Shown here in pieces: positions 45,108-54,831 of a DNA stretch of 64,000 nucleotides. The position numbers were made by a program, and so were the translations under genes. The notes beneath the pieces are model-generated. The model worked only from the letters and a program-made list of their open reading frames with translations, had not been told where the DNA came from and searched no databases. Source of the DNA: Lineus longissimus (lineage: Eukaryota > Nemertea > Pilidiophora > Heteronemertea > Lineidae); the NCBI RefSeq assembly GCF_910592395.1, contig NC_088313.1, positions 7,814,501 to 7,878,500 on the forward strand, written 5' to 3'. Numbering within the stretch: the first letter of the stretch is position 1; the number at the start of each line of letters is the position of its first letter.

Positions 45108-46107
45108 CCAGTAAAGATAGCATGGATAACGTTCTGAAGACTGTCCTCAACTGTCCCACTATACATAATACAATGGTTTTTCACCCACGGCCAATTTATG
45201 TAACAGGATATAAGCTCGGAAACCGCACTTACCTCATGAGTGTGTCATATGAAATGTGACATCGGTGGTAGTATATGCTTCCAAGATTTTAGCAAAGCTT
45301 GTCAAGTAAAAGATTTGCTTTATTCATACCGAACCAAGCATTACCTTTTGCTTATAGTAAGTACTGCTTTACCTCCAAGTATTTATTGGGAAGTAAATAC
45401 TTTTTTTTATTCATATTAGCCATTGTCAAGCTTGGATTGAGTATGCCTTGACGGCCACTGCTGAATCATACGTCACAACTGAATAGTCCTGCCCTGTTTC
45501 CTTGGCCACATTCATTATGTGAATCATCGTCTCCTTCACAACTGCATTATCTGTTGGTGACTTTGGGATTGGGTCCATGTAACAGATCCGCTGGACTGGA
45601 AGATGGTCCGTTACAAATCGACTGATGAACCTGGAATAAAGTGGTGTGTCACCCTTCTTCAGCAGCCAAAACCAGTAGAGATCTTAAGCAGTCAGCTGTG
45701 GGCGTGGACTTTCATTGCATCCTTCAGTTGGTGTGCCTGTTACAGTTTCCATGCAGCTGGTGAACTTGGGTGCCTTCAGGGATTTTCGGAACGCAGGAAT
45801 TTCCTGATGGTTTCCAACAAAAGTCCTCCTGTTTCGACCTTCACGAAACTTAATGTCATTGGTGCGACATTGTTCCTTGTCATGCTCCATTATATTCTGA
45901 TAGGTGTGGCCAACTGTGGAATGAAGAGTCTCCACATTTGCATTCTCTATCATTGTTATCCCACACCCAGGCGGTGGCCTGATCAGAGAGAAGGCGAATT
46001 GCATCTGGAGTATCACGGTAGCCTCCCTTTGTTCAGCAGTCAGAGCAAGAGAAATCAGTTGTCTTTGTTAAGCCATTTCATACCTAATGAAGTCCAAGCA
46101 GTTAAGT

Positions 46108-48522
46108 TTTTGGCTCACCTTGTGAGCCTATGCAATGACGTGGCTACCATCATCACCAAAATGTTAGCGTGGCACATTTCATAACTGCTTGAGGTCTGAA
46201 CTTAAAACTTGGTACACTTGTACCCTTGGGCCCTTGGGCGATTCACACCAAATTTCATTCCAAGAGTATTCTTGGTTTGGGCACCATGGGGCGTAATGCA
46301 AAAACATAAAACATGCAATAAGATCCTTGATTTAAGTCAGATTTTCATGAAATTTCTTTGGTTGGTACATCACATAATGGGTTTTTGATTTGACCTACCT
46401 TTCCAGATCACAGAGGTGAAAGTCGCTAAATCACCGATATGTGGCACGTTTCGTTTCTATTTGAGCTGGAAGGTTCTTAACTTGTGTGGACATGTATCTA
46501 GGGACCCACTATTCTACCCTAAAAATTTGGCCCGCTTGGTATCAAATATGATATACACGCATCTTGAAAATTAAACAAAGTTCTATTAATTACTCTGCTA
46601 CTAATGATCGGATTGCAACCAAATTTCATGTGATTATATATCTATGTACTCTCTCCAAGGTCCCTGATTTTCAGTCAAATCCGATAAACAAAGTCATAAT
46701 TCTCTGAAACTAATGATCGGATTGCAACCAGGTTACTACGTATCTTAGTTCTCTTTACAATATCCCAAATTTTCAGTCCAATCCGTCCACCAATATTGTT
46801 GTACTCCAAAACTATTAATTGGATTGCAACCACATTTCATGTGATTATGTATCTATGTACTACTAACAATATGCCTAATTTTCAGACAAATCAATACCAG
46901 AAATCCCCGACCTCGAACTTGCGCATGCGCACTAATTACCATCTCGGCCGATCAACGCAGTAGTGCGCTTAGCTCAGGGCAATCTCCAAAAGCAGAGTTA
47001 ATCAGGCGGTGGGGAGCATTACGCACTTTGCCGATAGCCCATTGGTTTCCTCTAATGTCTAGCTAATACTGTGCGAAATTTCAGTGAATTTAGTCAAAAA
47101 AATCCTTTGTCCACCTTTGTACCGCCGCTTTGCATGCATTGATGAAGTTCAGGAAAATAAGCCTTTGAGGCGTTTTTACGGCTCAAAAACTGGCATTTCT
47201 AGCGATAATATTTTAGTTGCCGATAGATCCGCGAGAGGGCAATACCATCTAGAGTCATAATAACACTGCTTCTGGTGTTTTGGAACATTTTTTTCTTTGT
47301 CCACTTGCATGCCGAAATTGGAGGTTTTAATGATGTGACAGCAAAAAATTGAATTGGTCATTGCGAGGGGGTCACTAGGGAGCTTGGGGGGTTGATCTAT
47401 GCAATATACCTAGTTTTAAATCGTGCTTGTTTCATGCTAATGTGAAACACCATCATTCTGATACTACTGAGATTTAAATTTTTCACTCTAGATTTTAAAT
47501 GAAGTTTGAAAATTCATTTTTCACTTGATGATCATGCTAATCATGACTGCATGAGTCCAGTTTCCCTGCACCCAAAGTTTATTACTGATGGTAGCTTTCC
47601 TATATCTAATTGTCTAATGTAAAAAAGTTGGGCATTTTGTGGGGGGTGTACTGTGGTCTTGGCCTCTCTTACCTTGGGGGTGGGGGTGGGATGGGGGTGG
47701 GGTGGGGTGGAGGTTGGTCTTGTTGGCATCCAGGTTTGAAATTGATGTAGGCATTCCAGTAATTTGATTGCAAATTTGTTAGATCCTCTGGTGAACAGTC
47801 ATATCAGGTGGGAGCATACAAACAAGGACAACAGGGACGCTAAATAAAGAGGTGTCCTGATTATGATCACCTGTGTCCTCGAACACAAGACGAACGATCG
47901 TTTAGCCAAAACATACTGCGAGCCGTACTTTTGAGGTACATTGTGTCTCCGCGGTATAATACGATATCAATTTAGACCAAGGGACCATATTATGGACTAC
48001 TCGTTTTTCTCTCTTGTAATTCGGCAATTTTATATCAGATAACAAAGCGTAATTCAAACGGATACCGCGTCTCGTTGAGGCTGCCATTGTGATTGATTGC
48101 TGCGAGCTGATTCGTCAATGGCGGCACGTGACTGATTACACTGGCGGCCTCTATCGGACGGCGTTGGTCGGGTTTTTCTGGTGTTGCCGATGACAAATAT
48201 TGCTGCCAGGCCGCCATCTTGAAAATTCAACGAAGTTCTGTAACTCCTAAGCTGTTTAACAGATGTCAACCAATTTCCATGTGACATGTACATGTACACT
48301 CTGCAATAACCCTGAATCTCATAAACAATATGGCCGCCTGGTGGCCATCTTGATAATTCAATAAAATCTTGAAATTCTCCATAAAAGCTGTACTACGACA
48401 CCACTTCCTCTAAGAATGCAAAATTGACATCAATGACCAAAACTGTTCTCCCCATATCCACTGCAAATGACATGCATTAACATTACCCGAGGTGTGCACA
48501 ATGGTCCCTGGACCATTTCATT
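46108..48522 (+). mobile_element. Helentron-like element E3 hosting R2
   Basis: The 5' stem-loop is GGCTCAC-CTT-GTGAGCC (46112-46128). The interior has GTGGCACATTTCATAACTG and repeated AATGATCGGATTGCAACCA phrases. The 3' end GAGGTGTGCACAATGGTCCCTGGACCATTTCATT is at 48489-48522. R2 (46892-48186) splits it. Confidence 0.65.
46892..48186. mobile_element. Element R2: second copy of the R transposon
   Basis: Same TIRs as R1 (CAATACCAGAAATCCCCGACC and its inverse at 48166-48186). It shares near-identity with 2235-3098 and with 4265-4447. It has about 250 bp (47742-47988) absent from R1 and lacks E1, so it preserves the empty site of that insertion at 48008/48009. No coding capacity was seen. Confidence 0.75.
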
Positions 48523-49061
48523 TACAATTCTCTTCAGGAGAATTAACAAATGCTATGAAAAGGCGAAAAGATAAATTGGGCGGTAAAACCATTTAGATAT
48601 TGAAAACAAGAATAATCAGAGTAATGAGCTATGTACAACATCGGTAAACTGTATGCTATATCATCTAAGGTCAAGTGCTCTGGTGTTTGAAGTTATCTGA
48701 AATATCAATTATTGGAGAAATTGTATACTTTTGCAGATTACAGATCTTAGTAACGTGCAGGTTCGGTCATGCTACCTTCAGGTTGCCAACAGGTCAGACA
48801 GGTTTCTACTGGTAGCCTCTGAACCAGTGCACCTCTCAAGGTCAGGCTCAGGCCAGGCCAGGACGGGCGCCCCAGACTACCTGCAGGTTGCCTGGAGGTT
48901 TGACTTCTTGAAGTCAAAAACTTAGCATTTGAATGTTTGTGGATATTGCTCTGATATCCCTCGGGAACCATAGTCATATAGAGTCAGGTTTTCAGCTGTT
49001 CGGTGTGATTCAAGAATATTCCTTAAATAGCACCTTACATGTAAGGGAATTGGAACACCCC
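48523..49061. other. Non-coding stretch
   Basis: No gene or clear repeat was recognised. Confidence 0.4.
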
Positions 49062-49070
49062 CTCACACAC

Positions 49071-49760
49071 GGCTTGTGGTATTCGACTCGATGACTCGAC
49101 GCCGCGATGGCTCGATGACGCGATCGTTGCTATGGATTTTGCTAAAATACGGAATCCCATGATCCTGGTCTCCGGGCTACCGCTCCAATAGCAGAGGTTT
49201 TAGCTCGGCTTTCCCATACCCAGCTAATTTTTCTTCAACCTTACCTTCAATATTTTGTTTGTTAACGAGGAATAAAAATTTGATGTCACTCGCACATGTC
49301 GAACATGTTGTGTTTTCTCATTTGGTGATGCCGGTTTGGACAATTCCACTTCTGCCGTGCTGAACGGATATCCAGAGCCAAACTTGTCTCCAGGAACTCG
49401 CATGTCATTTTAACATTGGAATTTCTGCTTGTAAAGAACCTGGGTAGGAGGTTGATCTGAACCAGCTATATTTAGGTGTATTTAGCTGTATTCACGGTAA
49501 GATACCAGTAGCTTGCACAGCAACATGGCGCATGGTTTTATCAAAAATGCGAACTTGTGGGAAACGAAAAATGGTCGGATTAGATACGGTGAAAACAGCT
49601 GGAAATGGGTTGGTAATGATCGGTTCTTTTTTATTTTCCTCCACTTATGATTCTATGTATAAATTACAGTCCAAGCAGTGATATTCTTAAAACAAATTCC
49701 AACTTGATCGCGTCATTGAGTCACCGCGTCGTCGAGTCATCGAGTCGAATACCACAAGCC
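49071..49760. mobile_element. MITE with 9-bp target duplication and CTCGATGAC-repeat TIRs
   Basis: It starts GGCTTGTGGTATTCGACTCG and ends with the inverse, flanked by CTCACACAC at 49062-49070 and 49761-49769. The TIRs are about 57 bp and made of short CTCGATGAC-like repeats. It has no ORF with a recognisable product. The 9-bp duplication and repetitive TIR parallel the element at 21396-22046. Confidence 0.8.
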
Positions 49761-49873
49761 CTCACACACACCCCTAAGACCTACTCATAAAACCTGATAA
49801 ACATTGCTATTTCAATGTCTGAGAACAGTCATTCTTAAAAAATCATTAAGGAGAAAAGTACAGATTACTTTAA

Positions 49874-50153
49874 CCCTTTGCCTACTGAGCCACTACCCAC
49901 CTGGGACACGAGAGCACTGATTGTATTTACCTGTGAGAAACGCTGTGAGTACTCGCCATTGTGTAGTTCTAATGGCCGCTGAATGTTTGTACTGGCAGCA
50001 CAAATCATTAGAGTAGTTACGAAAGTTGTTCCCAGATGGCAGTACTATGCGTTCACTTAAAACGTAATTTTTTTAAAGGTGTATCCAGTACGCGTGACTT
50101 GTCCTGGGATAGCAAATTAGTGCATACGGGGTACGCATTACGTAGGCAAAGGG
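49874..50153. mobile_element. piggyBac-like MITE
   Basis: TTAA (49870-49873), CCCTTTGCCTAC, and at the far end GTAGGCAAAGGG, TTAA (50154-50157). A TTAA target with CCCTTTGCCT-type termini is the known look of piggyBac MITEs. It is 280 bp and non-coding. Confidence 0.75.
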
Positions 50154-50159
50154 TTAATA

Positions 50160-50648
50160 CAGTTTGGAAGAAATACTCGAAAGTTGGGAAAAATTGGCCC
50201 ATCAATTGGGAGGAAAATACTTCTGATTTTCAGCCACTGTAAGCAGCCCTTTTGAAGGCTGGTGCCTTGGTACTAAAGGCACCATTTCTTCATAAGTTCC
50301 AAAGAGGAAAAAGGAATTGGCATGTGTTGACTTGGAAATTTACGGTCTTTTATCATAATTGCTGGAGTGATCTGGAACCAAATCCTGTACCACACAGTTG
50401 GAGCTGAGGTGGTTTCCTGGTGAATGATCAGGACACTCTGTGGGATATATTGTTGAATCCTGGATGAAACATAGTCTTTTGTTGTGGTGATAAAGGGTCG
50501 ATCACCTGAACAGAGGGGTACATAGTTCACATTGATCGCTGCATGACAATGACACACTGATTTCTCACAACATCTCCGAAATAAGTCTCCTGGGCGGTTT
50601 TGCAGCTCTGCCAGATCTAGTGTAAGACTGTGTACTAGTATTATTCTG
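50160..50648. other. Non-coding stretch
   Basis: No gene was recognised. Confidence 0.4.
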
Positions 50649-50653
50649 ATTTC

Positions 50654-50920
50654 AGGGTTTCCGCCAGAGGGGGGGATGTGGGATTCATCCCCCCTAAAAT
50701 ATTTCGAGGGGGGATATCCCCTCCCTAATTTTGAGCACTAAAGTTTGTTTTACTGTCAAATTAGTAATTTTCATGATTTGGTATATAAAATAAGAGCATT
50801 TGGGAGCCAATTGTAGCGGTTTTAGGGCCAAAAAACGTCTCAGGAGGGGTCACATACCCTTTTTAAGAAAAAAAAAAATTTTTTTTGCTCCCCTCAAATC
50901 TAATCCTGGCGGAAACCCTG
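50654..50920. mobile_element. Small TIR element CAGGGTTTCCGCCAG (hAT-like), 267 bp
   Basis: It starts CAGGGTTTCCGCCAG, ends CTGGCGGAAACCCTG, and is flanked by GATTT (50649-50653 and 50921-50925). CAGGG termini and a 5-bp duplication suggest a hAT-like non-autonomous element, though the class is not certain. Confidence 0.7.
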
Positions 50921-51149
50921 GATTTGTCCCAACAACTGGATTCTGTATATCCCACATGGCCTGTATGACATCTGAGTCACCCTCTGTTTTGACAATAGCT
51001 TGATGTCCAGTCTATGTCAGTGTCTGGGGTTGATGTCAATATCTCGAGGGGTCCTGTTAGAAATCTTGGGGTCCTTTTTGACCCCACACTCTTTCCATGG
51101 CCCCTCAGGTAAATAGTCTTGTCAGGTCGACATCATTTCATTTGAGAAA

Positions 51150-51275
51150 CAATGGGTGATATGAATAAAGACTAGCAAATGCTTTTATCTAAAACTCCAT
51201 GTAAATTTACACTAGGCCTTTCTGTACAACATGGAAGTAAAAGCATTTGCTAGTCTTTATTCATATCGCCCATTG
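51150..51275. mobile_element. 126-bp MITE related to Harbinger-1 TIRs
   Basis: Arms GGGTGATATGAATAAAGACT and its inverse (GGGCGATATG...) are nearly palindromic over about 38 bp. ATATGAATAAA is shared with the Harbinger-1 TIR (GGCTAATATGAATAAAA). The flanks AAT/ATT are inverted rather than direct, so the duplication is unclear. Confidence 0.65.
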
Positions 51276-51279
51276 GTTT

Positions 51280-52360
51280 GGTGCGAAAGCGGCTCGCGAG
51301 TTTTTGTTTCCCAATCAACATAACCGAAGCGGTAAGTTAGAGTGTTCTGATTGGTTCACGAACTTTGACATCATTCATAATAGTAAACACACGCACGTGC
51401 TACTGAATTTGTAAACAATCATGACAAATGGAGTATTTACAGGATGTATCAATAAAAAACCCAATACTTTCAATTGAAATTATAGATGGTACAATTATTA
51501 GAGTAACGGGTGGGTCAATTTTGTAAGAGAAGCCTTGATGTTGATGAGAAGGGATTTTTACAGTTCTCTACAGCTATTGGGTGTCTCAAAAAGGCAAGAT
51601 ATTCAGTTTGGATCAATATTAGTATCTCCACAATACAAGGTCAATTTGAATAGAAATGTCAACTCTGGGACTAACATTAGTGTCCCTTTATTAGTGAGGT
51701 GTCAGCTAAGGGAAGTTCCACTGAAGGTTGTTGACACAGACAGCAGAACCCAACCCAGAAGGTTGAATGAACATTTTGGGAACATCCATCATCAGTGTCA
51801 TCATGTCTTCCAAGGGACCAACATTACTGTCCCTTATTAGAGGTGTCAGATGAATGGACAGAACATTTTGGGAACATCCATCCGTGTCTTCCAAGGGACC
51901 AACATTATGATTATGTACGAGGACGCGATGTATGGACAGGAAACATTGCGACTTCCATCAGAGAGAGGGGGCATTTTGTCCCGTCTTCCAAAGAATGTTC
52001 ATAGGGAGGTTCCTTAATTTCGACCCAGAGGGATGCACCTGTGGAACCCCTCTACTCAGATACCTTTGGCCTTCAGACCACGACGGGTTGTCCTTTTATA
52101 GTGAATGTTCCCTGATTAATATAGAGGTAATTTCGCACTGCAAATAAAACTAAAAAAGATACTGTCTACTATCCATTATGAAATGCTTTATTCAAGAACA
52201 CAGAATAAAAAACCCTGCCACAACCTTGCATTGTACATGTACATTCAAAACAAGTCACAATCTCATTCAAACCTACATCTATGACTGACAGCTGCTTACA
52301 GCGAATGAGAAGAAGAAGATAGCTGCATACAAAGTGACTACAACTGATGTACACACACAT
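51280..52360. other. Non-coding stretch with degenerate minisatellite
   Basis: Between about 51650 and 51960 the phrases GGGAACATCCATC, TCTTCCAAGGGACCAACATT and AGGTGTCAG recur two or three times at roughly 100-bp spacing. No gene was recognised. Confidence 0.4.
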
Positions 52361-52363
52361 TCA

Positions 52364-52698
52364 TGCCTTTATATTCCCCCAAAGAGACAACGTATAATGT
52401 CACTCCCAAATTAGGACATCCCAAAAGTAAACATCCCTAAATTACATTAAAAAATTTTTGTACCCTCCTGAGTCGTTTTCTGAGGGTCAAAAATGGTCAA
52501 ATATGCTCCTAAACACCTTCAAATGATGATGTGTACATGTAAATAAAGTTTTTCTCATAATTATGCAAAAAAAGACCGATTTTTGGCGCAAACGGCAAAA
52601 ACACTTGTCCAAACTGGCAGGTGGCGCAGTGTTGTTTCACGAAAACCACAAATTATAGGCATACAAAATGTAAACACCCTTGGGGGAATATAAAGGCC
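52364..52698. mobile_element. MITE with TIR GCCTTTATATTCCCCCAA
   Basis: The left arm at 52364-52384 is matched by CTTGGGGGAATATAAAGGC at 52679-52697. About 335 bp, AT-rich, non-coding. The target duplication was not determined. Confidence 0.6.
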
Positions 52699-52816
52699 TG
52701 TCATATATTTTGAACACTATATGCCCTAATTGATCTTGCCAATATCATCCCTATAAAACCAAAGACTATAGGGACTGTAGCAAAAGTCATTGAAGCCAAA
52801 AGAGACGAAATGATAT

Positions 52817-53246
52817 AAGTCGTAGTTCCACCTATCATAAAACCCCGTGTTTTTTCAAGACCCGTGTCTTCGCCGCGTGTCAAAAAACCCGCGGCGCACT
52901 TTCACCTATCAGTTGTGTTAGATAATGGTTAATAGCCCCGGCGACAGGTGCGCTGTAGGTAGGGAGCTCTCCTGTGTTTCTTTCCCGTTGGAGGGGGCGC
53001 AATACCGAGGCAACTACACCGCGCCATCTGTCGCCGGATCTTAGAACTTGCAATTGTCGTGTCTATTCAGATTCCACCTATCAAAAAACCCGTGTTGAAC
53101 ACGGGTCTAAATTAGCCCCCGATTAGCCCCATCGAGCTCGATGGGGCTAATAGACACGGGGATTTGACACACGGGTCTATTTAGACACGGCAATTCATAG
53201 GTGTAAGCGCAAAAGACACGGGGATTCGATAGGTGGAAGTACGACT
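52817..53246. mobile_element. MITE with TIR AAGTCGTA(G/C)TTCCACCTATC
   Basis: The left arm at 52817 and the inverse arm ending at 53246 each continue into ACCCCGTGT or CCCCGTGTC-like sequence. The element contains several repeats of CCCGTGT(C) in both orientations and the 28-bp perfect palindrome at 53123-53150. An outer, weaker inverted repeat (AGCCAAAAGAGAC at 52795 and its inverse near 53400) suggests it landed inside another foldback element. Confidence 0.65.
53123..53150. repeat. 28-bp perfect palindrome
   Basis: TTAGCCCCATCGAG is followed directly by its inverse complement CTCGATGGGGCTAA, with no spacer. Confidence 0.95.
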
Positions 53247-53429
53247 TTAGTCTCTCCCTTTTACCCCCCTCCCTGAAAGACGAAAGAAAATTGGACTTGT
53301 GGCTTCAATTTTGAAGCCAAAAAACATATTTTCTTAGTCTTTCTGGTCCTCACCCCCCCCCCCCCCCCCCCCCAAAGATGAAATAATTTACAAAATGTAG
53401 TCTCTTTTGGCTATTTCAGTCGTACAGTA

Positions 53430-54330
53430 CTGGTCACAATTTACATACATTCCACAAACATACATTTTACATTTGGTCAATTTACATTGTTAACAGTCGT
53501 ACAGTATACAATTACATGTACCTGAAGTTTTTCCTAAGTAACCCATTGTTCTTTGCTTGTAAAGTACCCATTGACTACATTATGTATAGGCAGGAGGCAG
53601 GTAGAAACTATTTCAAAGTTACATGTACACAAAGTTGCTGATAATGGCAGGGGTCTTTCCCTCCAACAGTACAACGAAACTTAACACTTGCATGAAAAAC
53701 AAAATTATCGCTGAATCAAACATAAACCCAGGCCCTTAACTGTGCTAGTCACCCGAAGACTTCCAACCTGACCAATTTGACTCCCCATCTCCTGCCCATA
53801 GTCCCCCTTTAAAAGGAGTTGACTGCTAACAGTAACACTATATTTTTTAAACCATGTAGGCCTACATTTTGTAAACATCAGATCGAAAGTGGACAGTAAA
53901 ATTTAAATTATTGAAACTATGCCAGTTTCACCTTCAATCAAAGAAAAATGAATCCACAAACATGTCAAATGGATGGAAGTAGACTATTCTAAAGTCACAT
54001 TCTTGTTGAGCTTCTACACTGTTACTGTATACCGTACTTAGCCCTGCTGTCCAGAATACTGTGAACATGGAAATGTTTCGTGTGCCTTTTATTTTCGCGT
54101 TTACAAATTAATCGCGAAAATAGATGGCCACGAAAAAAAATCTAATTCAAATTGAAATTACTGTACTTTAATACAGGGTTGTCAAAATGCCATATTAAAT
54201 GTCTGCAAAAGTTGCAATTTTCCCCAAACTGCGAAATAAAATGGCCGCGAATATTTCCAGGTTTACAGTACAATCTACTTATATAAAAACCATTACAAAC
54301 CAACACTTTTTTAGGCCACACCAAACTCTC
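53430..54330. other. Non-coding stretch
   Basis: AT-rich with gtacatgta motifs and a CGCGAAAATAGATGGC-like repeat phrase near 54110. No gene was recognised. Confidence 0.4.
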
Positions 54331-54332
54331 TT

Positions 54333-54830
54333 CTACCACTTTGATGAGTGGCTCTTTCCAATGTTCTCATTGTTCTTCGCACACTGGCTCAGACTGTGAG
54401 GTGCTCGTCTTGGATGCCTTTTAGGAAGCAAACCGTCAACTTTTTTTCTGACACTACTTTCCTTCTTCACAACAGCCAAAGGACTTCCTGTCTGTATGCA
54501 CCTCCTACCACTTACAGCTGTAGTTCTCCTGGGGACTGCAGCTGGCTGGACCTTTATGATCTTTCCCTGTTTAATGGCGAGCTCCTGCAGTGGATCCCGT
54601 TTTCTCTTTCTCTGACCCAACGCATCTGCAGCACCAGTGTACTTTCCAAAAGTCTTTAGTGCAGACACCAATGATGTGTTGGTCTTTAAACCATTAAACT
54701 GCTTTAAAAAGCATTTGATAGGATCAGAAAGTTCCTCTGGATTCTCCCGGAGCAGCAGGACAAGTCGGTCAGCAGTTTCATGGATACCATCCTCGAGGGC
54801 ATTGCTTTGTGATTGCTTTCCATTTTCATG
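54333..54830 (-). CDS. C-terminal exon of an unrecognised gene, cut by a LINE
   Basis: The minus-strand frame reads ALEDGIHETADRLVLLLREN, LKTNTSLVSALKTFGKYTG, KRKRDPLQELAIKQGKII, VQPAAVPRRTTAVSGRRC, RAPHSLSQCAKNNENIGKSH then stop. VQPTA(V/I)xRR ... GRR plus a final HSL...N...GK(S/T)H resembles the C-terminal tail of SWIM/MULE-type TE proteins that I recall from invertebrates; this is a weak match. The upstream part is lost at about 54832, where an L1-like LINE tail begins. Confidence 0.45.
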   Translation of the reverse strand, partial: HENGKQSQSNALEDGIHETADRLVLLLRENPEELSDPIKCFLKQFNGLKTNTSLVSALKTFGKYTGAADALGQRKRKRDPLQELAIKQGKIIKVQPAAVPRRTTAVSGRRCIQTGSPLAVVKKESSVRKKVDGLLPKRHPRRAPHSLSQCAKNNENIGKSHSSKW

Positions 54831-54831
54831 T

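Larger units (their letters stand above)
42612..45421. mobile_element. Harbinger-1: PIF/Harbinger transposon with two genes (2.8 kb)
   Basis: TIR GGCTAATATGAATAAAA (left) and its inverse at the right end. It is flanked by ATT at 42609-42611 and 45422-45424, a 3-bp duplication as expected for the superfamily. It carries a DDE transposase on plus and a Myb/SANT-like DNA-binding gene on minus, tail to tail. It sits in the middle of the decayed gene at 40966-46100, whose reading resumes on both sides. Confidence 0.8.
40966..46100 (-). pseudogene. Decayed multicopy-family gene (DLSLEQTVN / GIVAFRNSENAIRRW type), split by Harbinger-1
   Basis: Minus-strand order: about 46000-45690 (GCGITMIENANVETLHSTVG); 45600-45430 (RICYMDPIPKSPTDNAVVKE ... 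YDSAVAVKAYSIQAW); then, after Harbinger-1, 42608-41380 (NETGVEFILTEAEVLAEG, CRSAVDLSLEQTVNRDSASG, GIVAFRNSENAIRRW, NIATGQAPAKETEAYLLG); and 41380-40966 (PLSLAHVDGALLKSQK, APGVDAIIYDGGLLIH). I recall this as a very abundant TE-like family of cnidarians and crustaceans with no named function. Lesions: TGA replacing an expected Trp near 42214, TGA replacing Arg near 41990, a frameshift near 41380, and the Harbinger insertion. The 3' end is cut by E2 and the 5' side by E3. Confidence 0.6.

Noticed and set aside
45603-46184. 193-codon plus-strand ORF
   Set aside because: It is the antisense of the decayed family exons read on minus (GCGITMIENANVETLH); its own translation has no motif.
47176-48299. 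Short minus-strand ORFs in R2
   Set aside because: The same short frames occur in R1 because the DNA is duplicated; none has a motif or extends further, so they are chance frames in a non-coding transposon.
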